15,134 bases of DNA, from positions 1 to 15,134 of the forward strand of contig DASRSE010000298.1 in the NCBI GenBank assembly GCA_035656655.1. The letters run 5' to 3'. The stretch is from DASRSE01 sp035656655. GTDB taxonomy: Bacteria > Planctomycetota > Planctomycetia > Pirellulales > DASRSE01. Below, piece after piece: positions 6,384 through 13,400 of this stretch (position 1 is the first letter of the stretch; every line of letters begins with the position of its first letter). The translations under genes were made by a program, and so were the position numbers. Under the pieces are notes generated by a model that ran no database searches, had not been told where the DNA came from, and saw only the letters and a list, made by a program, of their open reading frames with translations.

Positions 6384-8698
6384 CCCTCGAACGCCGCCTG
6401 CAAATCACATTGACGCTGCTGGTCTCGCTCGGCGCGTTGATGCTCGGCCTCGGCCGCCGCGACCCGTGGCTTCCGGTCTTGGCCATTGTCGCCGCCTGCG
6501 CGTCGCTCTATGGGACCGACGTGCGCGGGGTCCTGAAACTGAATCGCTGGGTGGCCAACGCGATCGCGGTCATTTGTGTCTCGTATTGCTTGTGGAACTT
6601 TGTCCACGTCGATCAAGAGACGCAACTGCTCAGCATTGCCGATTTGCTCATCTACCTCGAAGTCATTCTGCTGTTTCAAGAGAAGAATGAACGCGTCTAT
6701 TGGCATGTTTCGATCCTGAGCCTGTTGCAAATTGTGGTCGGCTCCGCCATGACGGCGTCGCTCATGTTCGGGTTGCTGATGGGACTGTACGCGGCCGTCG
6801 GCTTGGTGTTCTTGTGGTTGCTCCACTGGTACCGCGCAGAAAACGTCGCCGCGTGGCGCGCCGCCCAGGCAAAACCTGTCCGGCCGAGCGGCTCGTTTCT
6901 GCGGGCGACGGCACCCGCGCCGACGGCTGGCCGCTGCGCGCTGCCCGCGGCGCCGGTCCTGATCAGTTGGTTTGTCGGGGCCTGGGCTTTAAGCGCCTTA
7001 TTGTTCCTGCTGATTCCGCGGGTGGGGCAAACGGCGACCGGCGATCTGGGCCAGGTTGCCTTGCGCGCGACCGGTTTCTCGGAAACGGTCAAGCTGGGGG
7101 CGCTCGGCGACACGATCCAGAATGGCGAGGTAGTGATGCGGATCAGTTTCACCGATCCGCATACGAAGGGGGTCTATCCGGTCGACGGGTCTCCTTTGTT
7201 TCGCGGTTCGATCTTGACCCACTACGAGTCGCCCGGCGTATGGAGCGATCCGCCGGCGCCGGACGTGGACCGTCTGACCAAGGATTTTCTTCCTAATTCC
7301 ACGCCGGAGTATGTCGTCCAGCACGTTGAGTTGGCGCCGCTGCGTGATTCAATCGCGTTTTCGGTCTTTCCGCCGGTGTTCCAAGGCCGTCCGGAACCGC
7401 TCTTTTTTCAGAGCGATCGCCTGCGGCTAGTCCACATTCAAGAGGCGCATAAGGAAGTTCATTACGCGCTCGGCACGCTCGGGATTTACAACAATCGGCC
7501 GCGGACGGTCGTGCCGATGCTTGAGACGGTTGACCGCGCAAAGGGGGCCTATCTCCGCCAGCTTCCGCCGCTGAACGACCAAGGCCAAGATCGGCTGGCC
7601 GAATTGAAAGTCGCCGCCCTGAATGTCGTCGGGCGGGCGGGGGCCAAAGCGGACGATCGCTTCGGCCGAGCCCAGGCGCTGGAAAGCTGGCTCCGCGACT
7701 CGGGCCGCTTTAGCTATTCGCTCAAGGGCCAAGACCGCGACCCAAAGCTCGACCCGATCGAAGATTTCGTCAGCAAACATCGAGTTGGCCATTGCGAATA
7801 TTTCGCCAGCGCGCTTTGCTTAATGCTCCGCAGCTTGGACATTCCCGCCCGCGTGGTGGTCGGCTTTCGGAGCGAATGGAATCCCCTGACGGGCGATTAT
7901 GTCGCGCGCCAGCTCGACGCGCACGCGTGGGTCGAAGCGTATCTCGAACCGAGCCAGATTCCACCAGCCGAATTGGCCGGCTGGCCGCCGGGCGCCGCGA
8001 AAAAAGGGGGCTGGATGATTCTCGATCCGACGCCAGGCTCCGGGGACGGAACCTTGTCGAGCAGCCTCTGGCCGAAGTGGTGGCGCGATTCGCTCGATTA
8101 TGCACAGCAGCTCTGGGGACGCTACGTCATCAGCATGAATGCCGCCACCCAACGCGAATCAATCTATGGCTGGGTCGGCGCCGCTGTGCGGCGCTGCTGG
8201 CAGTTCTTCACCACGGATATTCCACGCTATGCGCTGCTGATGTGGGAGGGGATCGCCGCGCTCGCGGGTCCGCTCGCCCCGTATCTGGTCCTATTCGGGT
8301 TCGGCGCATTGGCTTGGATTGGCTTTCGGCTGGCGAGCTGGCGCGGCGGGCGCGGCTGGCCGGCACTGCGCCCTGCGGCGCGAAAATCATCTCCTGCGGG
8401 CACAAAAATAGATCGGCGGCGGTCGTTCGAAATCGCTTTCTTCCGCCGCTACGAACGGCTCTGGCAGCGCCTCGGCGCGGCCCGCCGACCGACCCAAACG
8501 CAGTGGGAGTTCGCCCTGCAAACGGCGTCCGCGCGCCTTTCGGGCGCGGCGCTCGAGCCGCTGCGGCGGCAGTCTGAGCGGCTTGTCGAGCTGTACTATC
8601 GGGTACGGTTCGGCGGTCGCGCCCTGGACAAGGCCGAAGCAGAGGCGGTAGAACATGCACTCCAGGAATTAGAAACCTGGGCGGCCCGGAAGCGCTAA
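6380..8698 (+). CDS. TgpA-like membrane transglutaminase (DUF3488/transglutaminase-core/DUF4129-like)
   Basis: This 772-residue protein resembles the bacterial TgpA family. Hydrophobic segments cluster at the N-terminus (about 8-25, 31-45, 58-75, 84-100, 110-150 and 193-213). A large exported region follows, then a transglutaminase/cysteine-protease-like core with C472 in VGHCEYFASAL, H515 in DAHAWVEAY and D549 in ILDPTPG, which form the expected Cys-His-Asp triad. A last membrane segment at about 630-652 precedes a C-terminal cytoplasmic helical tail of the DUF4129 type, with LVELYYRVRFGG. All key residues are intact, so an active enzyme is likely, but the substrate is unknown. The start is fixed by GAGGAGG six bases upstream and the ATGA overlap with the DUF58 gene. 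It is probably co-expressed with the MoxR ATPase and DUF58 protein as one envelope-related module. Confidence 0.92.
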   Translation: MTLERRLQITLTLLVSLGALMLGLGRRDPWLPVLAIVAACASLYGTDVRGVLKLNRWVANAIAVICVSYCLWNFVHVDQETQLLSIADLLIYLEVILLFQEKNERVYWHVSILSLLQIVVGSAMTASLMFGLLMGLYAAVGLVFLWLLHWYRAENVAAWRAAQAKPVRPSGSFLRATAPAPTAGRCALPAAPVLISWFVGAWALSALLFLLIPRVGQTATGDLGQVALRATGFSETVKLGALGDTIQNGEVVMRISFTDPHTKGVYPVDGSPLFRGSILTHYESPGVWSDPPAPDVDRLTKDFLPNSTPEYVVQHVELAPLRDSIAFSVFPPVFQGRPEPLFFQSDRLRLVHIQEAHKEVHYALGTLGIYNNRPRTVVPMLETVDRAKGAYLRQLPPLNDQGQDRLAELKVAALNVVGRAGAKADDRFGRAQALESWLRDSGRFSYSLKGQDRDPKLDPIEDFVSKHRVGHCEYFASALCLMLRSLDIPARVVVGFRSEWNPLTGDYVARQLDAHAWVEAYLEPSQIPPAELAGWPPGAAKKGGWMILDPTPGSGDGTLSSSLWPKWWRDSLDYAQQLWGRYVISMNAATQRESIYGWVGAAVRRCWQFFTTDIPRYALLMWEGIAALAGPLAPYLVLFGFGALAWIGFRLASWRGGRGWPALRPAARKSSPAGTKIDRRRSFEIAFFRRYERLWQRLGAARRPTQTQWEFALQTASARLSGAALEPLRRQSERLVELYYRVRFGGRALDKAEAEAVEHALQELETWAARKR

Positions 8699-8766
8699 CC
8701 TGCGCCGTCTGATCGCCGCTCGTCGGTCCTTTGGCGTTTTGGCCTCGCTCGATTCAAAGTTGCGCT

Positions 8767-9795
8767 ATGAAAATCGGTCTCGTCGGGTATCAAGGTTCCG
8801 GCAAAAGCACGCTGTTTGAATGGCTCACGGGGGTCAAGCCCGACCCGGCTTTGCGGCACACGGCCCAAAGCGCCATGGCGGCCGTGCCCGACCACCGCAT
8901 TGAGCCGCTGTGCGCGATCTATAAGCCCAAGAAAATCACCCAGGCGTCGATTGAGCTGGTCGATACGCCCGGCTTGACCCGCACCCACGAGGGAAACGCC
9001 GCGCGGTTGGCCCTGATTCGCGAGGCGGGCGCTCTCGTTCTGGTCGTGGCCGCGTTTGGCGGCGCCGATCCGCTGCTCGATCTGGCCACCTTTCGCGAAG
9101 ACTTGCTCTTGGCCGATTTGGAGATCGTCACCGGCCGCGTGGAGCGGCTCCGCGAGTCGCTCAAGAAGCCCAAGCCGGGCCGCGAAAACGAGCAGGCCGA
9201 ACTCGCCGCGCTCGAACCGGTCCTGGCCGCGCTCGAAGGCGGCACGCCGCTGGCTCAGACCGAAATGAACGAGGAACAAGTCAAGGCCACGCGCTCGTTT
9301 CGCTTACTCACCGAAAAGCCCACGATGGTGCTGGTGAACGCCGCCGACGACGAGACGGACCCGGCTCGCTTCACGAAGAACTCGACCCCCGAGGTGCCGA
9401 TCTTCGCCGCCTCCGTCGGCTTGCAGGTCGAACTCGGCCGAATGAGCCCCGAGGACCGCGCTGAGTTTCTGCAAGAGATGAACGTCACCGGCATCGGCCG
9501 CGACGACCTGCTCCGAGCCGTCATGGACGCCTCGGGCCAAATGCTCTACTTCACCGCCGGCGAAAAAGAAGTCCGCACCTGGATGCTCTTCAAAGGCGGG
9601 ACGGCGCTGGACGCGGCGGCCAACATCCACACCGATCTCGCCCGCGGCTTTATTCGCGCCGAAATCATGACCTGCGACGATCTGATCCGCCTCGGCAGCG
9701 AACGCGAAATCAAAGCCCACAATCTCTTCCGCCAAGAACCGAAGCACTACGTCGTCAAGGACGGCGACATTCTCTTGATTAAGTCCGGCATCTAG
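8767..9795 (+). CDS. YchF/Obg-like GTPase with C-terminal TGS (DUF933) domain, divergent paralogue
   Basis: This 342-residue P-loop protein has the YchF/OLA1 layout: a G domain with a helical insertion (about 120-180) and a C-terminal TGS-type domain (about 257-340) containing IHTDLARGFIRAEIMTCDDLI, a strong family signature. YchF proteins are ribosome-associated NTPases that prefer ATP. This copy departs from the type: G1 is GYQGSGKS rather than GLPNVGKS, G3 is DTPG rather than DIAG, and the specificity motif is N191-A-A-D194 rather than NxxE. It may therefore differ in nucleotide preference. The usual length is about 363 residues. The ATG at 8767 begins exactly at the first beta strand; the ATG at 8731 would add 12 unlike residues. 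The 68-bp gap from the preceding gene shows no clear promoter or Shine-Dalgarno. Family firm, cellular role uncertain. Confidence 0.9.
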   Translation: MKIGLVGYQGSGKSTLFEWLTGVKPDPALRHTAQSAMAAVPDHRIEPLCAIYKPKKITQASIELVDTPGLTRTHEGNAARLALIREAGALVLVVAAFGGADPLLDLATFREDLLLADLEIVTGRVERLRESLKKPKPGRENEQAELAALEPVLAALEGGTPLAQTEMNEEQVKATRSFRLLTEKPTMVLVNAADDETDPARFTKNSTPEVPIFAASVGLQVELGRMSPEDRAEFLQEMNVTGIGRDDLLRAVMDASGQMLYFTAGEKEVRTWMLFKGGTALDAAANIHTDLARGFIRAEIMTCDDLIRLGSEREIKAHNLFRQEPKHYVVKDGDILLIKSGI

Positions 9796-9809
9796 TCTTC
9801 GGCCGCCGC

Positions 9810-9831
9810 CCGCTGCTACGCGCCTCAGCGG
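9810..9831 (+). terminator. Weak hairpin after the GTPase gene
   Basis: CCGCTG (9810-9815) and CAGCGG (9826-9831) could pair around a 10-base loop, 15 bases past the GTPase stop. No U tract follows, so a terminator role is weakly supported. Confidence 0.2.
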
Positions 9832-9837
9832 CTGCGC

Positions 9838-9957
9838 TCCGTCATCCCGGTCGGCTGGGTTGTCGTCATTCCTGTCGGCTGCGCTGTCGTCATTCCTGGC
9901 GGCTGCGCTGTCGTCATTCCCATTGCCTGCGCTGTCGTCATTCCCATTGCCTGCGCT
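9838..9957. repeat. 24-bp tandem repeat array of GTCATTCC half-sites
   Basis: Four head-to-tail 24-bp units lie at 9862-9885, 9886-9909, 9910-9933 and 9934-9957, with a degenerate fifth at 9838-9861. Each begins GTCGTCATTCC and ends near CTGCGCT. The last two units are identical, which suggests recent duplication, and divergence grows to the left. The array runs straight into the first palindromic module, whose left half supplies the same GTCATTCC sequence. No spacers are present, so this is not CRISPR. Confidence 0.9.
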
Positions 9958-9960
9958 GTC

Positions 9961-10092
9961 GTCATTCCCGCGGAGGCGGGAATCCAGAGGCCTGCATGTT
10001 GGCTACGGAAATCATCGGCGACGCGCTGGATTCCCGCCTGCGCGGGAATGACGGTGCGAAGCGGCGACACGCGATGGATCAATCGGCGACGC
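9961..10092. repeat. REP-like inverted-repeat module A (132 bp)
   Basis: The outer arms at 9961-9987 and 10026-10052 are 27 bp long and are inverted copies with one mismatch, separated by 38 bp. Each arm is itself a palindrome of the type ATTCCC-N8-GGGAAT, forming an 8-bp stem with loops GGAG (arm 1) and CTGC (arm 2). A 40-bp tail to 10092 is shared with module B. The core fits the dRS3-type consensus known from Neisseria and similar dispersed palindromes in other bacteria. It may be a non-autonomous mobile or mosaic repeat. Confidence 0.9.
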
Positions 10093-10093
10093 G

Positions 10094-10121
10094 CTGGATT
10101 CCCGCGCAAACGCGAATCGAC
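10094..10121. repeat. Degenerate REP-like arm between modules A and B
   Basis: The stretch begins CTGGATTCCCGCG and then continues CAAACGCGAATCGAC. It is a decayed version of the right arm of the modules, with the GGGAAT half broken. It shows that further copies existed here or that a module was partly deleted. Confidence 0.6.
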
Positions 10122-10130
10122 CGGAATGGC

Positions 10131-10262
10131 GTCATTCCCGCGGAGGCGGGAATCCAGAGGCCTGCACGTTGGCGAGGGAAATCATCGGCGACGCGCTGGA
10201 TTCCCGCCTGCGCGGGAATGACGGTGCGAAGCGGCGACACGCGATGGATCAATCGGCAACGC
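10131..10262. repeat. REP-like inverted-repeat module B (132 bp)
   Basis: This is a direct copy of module A, 170 bp further on, with 128 of 132 positions identical by eye. Its 27-bp arms lie at 10131-10157 and 10196-10222. Both 8-bp palindromic stems are perfect (10134-10153 and 10200-10219). The near identity, including the 40-bp tail, points to recent duplication. Confidence 0.9.
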
Positions 10263-10265
10263 TTC

Positions 10266-10363
10266 GTCATTCCCGCGGAGGCGGGAATCCAGAGGCCCGC
10301 ACGTTGGCGACGGAAATCAACCGGCGACGCGCTGGATTCCCGCCTGCGCGGGAATGACGGTGC
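10266..10363. repeat. REP-like inverted-repeat module C
   Basis: This third copy has arms at 10266-10292 and 10332-10358, separated by 39 bp. Both palindromic stems are perfect (10269-10288 and 10336-10355). It lacks the 40-bp tail of A and B after the shared GGTGCG, and merges into the short array to its right. Confidence 0.9.
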
Positions 10364-10428
10364 GGCGACCTCACGACGGTGGAATGACGGTGCGGTGGAA
10401 TAACGGTGCGGCGAACTGACGGTGCGAA
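10351..10428. repeat. Decaying 16-bp tandem array of GGAATGACGG half-sites
   Basis: Units of about 16 bp begin at 10351, 10367 (14 bp and degenerate), 10381, 10397 and 10413. The pattern is GGAATGACGGTGCGG with increasing mismatches. The array mirrors the left-hand one: here the repeated half-site is the right half of the palindrome, pointing outward. With the other repeats it fills the gene-free 9796-10453 interval. Confidence 0.7.
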
Positions 10429-10454
10429 AGGGCGACCGCGGCGCAGCGCGGCCC
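10427..10454 (-). terminator. Possible terminator hairpin of the large envelope-protein gene
   Basis: On the minus strand the sequence from 10454 downward reads GGGC-CGCG, a 6-base loop, then CGCG, a 3-base bulge and GCCC, followed by TTT. It begins within the stop codon. The short T tract and the bulge make it only a moderate candidate for an intrinsic terminator. Confidence 0.35.
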
Positions 10455-13400
10455 TATTCGATGAACCGCTGCAAGACGATCGCCTTGTTGACGTTGTAGT
10501 CTTGGCCGCGTTCGAAGCCCACCGGAATCGAGCGGTCGATGAGGTAAAAGGCCCGATGGCGCTTGACGTCGCCGCGGTCGCTATCGATCTCGCCGCCCAA
10601 TTGATATCCGTCCGGATGGAACGGATCGACCTTGCCATACGGCACGCATTCAAAATAGCCCACCGTTACCCAAACCGCGAACACGTTCGAGCGCGTCGTC
10701 ACGAGGTTCGCGAGCCGATCGATCCCTTGATAGGCGAAGTACGGATTGCGGCTGGTGCTGTTCGAGTCTTGGGTGGAGGCCGACATGAAGAGCGGGCTGG
10801 TCGCACTGTTGGGATCCGACCGCAAGAGGGTCGCTTGCACCCCTTCTCTCCGGAGCGCCGGCAGCGGCACCTGGTCGGCGCCGGTCGGCGCGCGAAACGC
10901 GCCGACGAAGTTCGTCGGAAACGCGGCATTCGTATCGGACGCATAGCCGCTGGAGAGCGAATATCCGGCGCGGCTGTTTTGGAACCGGTTCCATAAATCT
11001 GTGATTTGCGCGTCGGACATCCCCGAACCGCTCATTAGCGCGGCGAACACCGACACGCTATTGATCGTGTTGAGATTGATCTTGCCCGGATCGCGATAGT
11101 TCGAAACGTAGTTAAACGGCGGCTGAAAATACTGCAAGCTAAATCCCGAGCTCGCGTTCAGCCACGTTTCCGTCCCGATGAAAGGCGACGGCACGCCAAC
11201 GCATTCAAAGAGTCGATACAGATTTCCGCAAGGCTGCGTCGCCGGGGGCGGAGTCATCGAGTTCGACTGAAAGAAATTCAGCAAATGGTTGAACGGATAG
11301 CGCGCGTTCGCCCCGGTCGGCGTGGAATTGTACACATTGCCCGCCGCCACCATCGTCGGCAAATTAAATTCGCTCGTCAGCCGGCCGGGCGAACTGCACG
11401 GCACCATCATCAGCTCGTACGGGCTGGCGAAGGGGCGGTTGTTCCAGGTCAGCCAAGGGAAAGGCCGCGACGGCGCGCCCAGGTAGCTCGCGTTCGTCCC
11501 CGTCGGCGTGCCGTACGTGCGATTCAAATAGGCGAAGCAATGGACGAGCTTGTACGAAAAGTTGTTCGTCGAACCATCCTTGGCCGTCGGGTCTGGGTCG
11601 TCCGAAATCGCTTGCCAAAACAGGTCGGTCGGCGGCGCGCCTCCTGGCGGGGCTTTCAAACCACGCAGCCGCTCGGCAAACCGGACCGGATTCGCGGTCC
11701 CCGGCGTTTTATCATCCGGGTCGGGAGTCGCCGAGGTCTGGTTCGGCGTTTGGTTCTCGCCGTTGAAGACGGTCAGGTCGAGCGGCATCCAGTCGACCGT
11801 GATGTACGGATTGGTATCCTTGTTATAACCCTCCAGCGGGTTCGCCAACCGCTGGAGAAACACGGTCCGCGCATTGAGATACGTGCCCGTCTCGAGCATG
11901 TTGTCCGTTTTCAGCGGCATTCCCGCGGCGCTGTCGAACGGGGCGTCGGGAAATTGATTGTTCATGTCCCCTTCGACTCCATACGCGTCGTTGTACGCGT
12001 ACGGGCTCGAGGGCCATTTCTGGTTGGGCTGTTGATAGTACTTTGGATCGCTGGGCAAGGGCTCGCTGATGTTGAGGCCGATGTTGGGCGGGCCGCCCGC
12101 CGCGCCCCAGCCGGCTGGCCGATCGGCGGCGCAGACAATTCCCACGGCCGGCTGGATGTTGGCCGCCGCGCCGTTGGCGCCGCCGACCACCTGCACGGTG
12201 GGATTGATGTCAATTTCTTGGGAGCTGGCGCTGCCGTCGTTTTTTGAGCCGATCCACGTTTTGTCGCGCGGCCCAACGAGCAGATATTGCCCCGGCTTCA
12301 AATGCGCGCTGCCGGCGCCCCCCCGATTATAATAGTAAGCCGTGGTGGCCGAGTTCGGCAGCGGGCTGGTGGTTGAAAACCAGACAATCCGTTCGATATT
12401 CACAATGTCGGTCGGAGTCGCGCTCGCATCCAGCAAACTCATCCGATCCGGCTGCAACGAGGTCGAGTCGGGCGAGTTCTTGAGCCGCGTCCGCACGTCG
12501 CTCTGCGATTCCTTCTTGGTGCTCGTCGAGATCGCAATCCGCCAGACCGGATAGGTTTTGCCATCGGCGGCCGCCGGCGAGAGCTTTTCCAAGTCAAGCT
12601 GGTTGTTCGTATAGAGTTCCGGCGCGAGCGTATTGCTCGCATGGCCATTTTGATTGGCCGGACAATAGAGCTTGAAAAAAGCTGAGCCTTGCGGAATGCG
12701 GATCTGATCCATGTCCGGATCTTTGTTCTTGCCGGTGTTGGCGGCATCGTCGAGCGTCGAACCTGGCTTCGCGTGGCCGGGCGACTTGCCGTCGTCGTTG
12801 TCGGTGTCTTTCACGCGGCGGTCGTGAAACGCGAGCCCTCCCATCAGCAGCAAGTCGGGCGATTCGCATCCCCAGACAACGCGCCGGCTCGGCGCCGTGC
12901 CGCTGGTCGCCTCGTTGGTGGCCGGATCGCCGTCCACATTCCAACCGTTTTTCGTAAAGGGGGTCACCAGATACTCAAACGGCGACATGATGGAGTCAGG
13001 GTCTTTGAAATCGACCACATTGATCGCCCATTGCGCCAGCCGCTGCGCGGTCAGTTCCTTTTGCTGCGCCGCGTTGAGCGTCGCTTCCGTGGTCGGAATC
13101 ACGTAGCCTTGATCGGTCAACAGCATCAACAAGATATACAAATGGCGCGCCTCCAACTGGCGCGCGAATTTTGGATTCGTGATCGCCGTGTCGTTGTTCA
13201 AGTTTGCGAACGAATCGGTGCCGGCTTCGCCCGGGTCATCGACGACTTTGTTGTTATTGCTGTCGCGGCCATCGCCAAAGGGGCGATTGATGTTCATCTT
13301 CACCCCGGCCATCAGTTCCGGCGGCAGCATCAGGGCCAGTTGCCGTTTTTCGACCGGACCCGGCGATAGGCCGGCTCCTTCGAGCTTGTACCGCAGCAGA

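Noticed and set aside
5752..6690. 312-codon plus-strand ORF overlapping the DUF58 and transglutaminase genes
   Set aside because: It runs in another frame across the boundary of two well-supported genes and is Arg/Pro-rich without motifs.
9838..9957. Possible CRISPR array
   Set aside because: The 24-bp units are contiguous with no unique spacers, and no cas gene is nearby.
9825..10109. Minus-strand ORF with repeated GMTTAQ peptides
   Set aside because: The 24-bp unit is a multiple of three, so any frame through it stays open. It is repeat DNA, not a gene.
9996..10403. Plus-strand ORF in the repeat cluster with VIPAEAGIQ and DSRLRGNDG
   Set aside because: These peptides are the familiar translations of ATTCCC/GGGAAT palindromic repeats. 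The ORF is made entirely of repeat units.
11285..12247. 320-codon plus-strand ORF opposite the giant envelope-protein gene
   Set aside because: Its composition is Arg/Val-rich and typical of an antisense shadow, and it shows no domain. The minus-strand frame is continuous over 4.6 kb with recognisable motifs.
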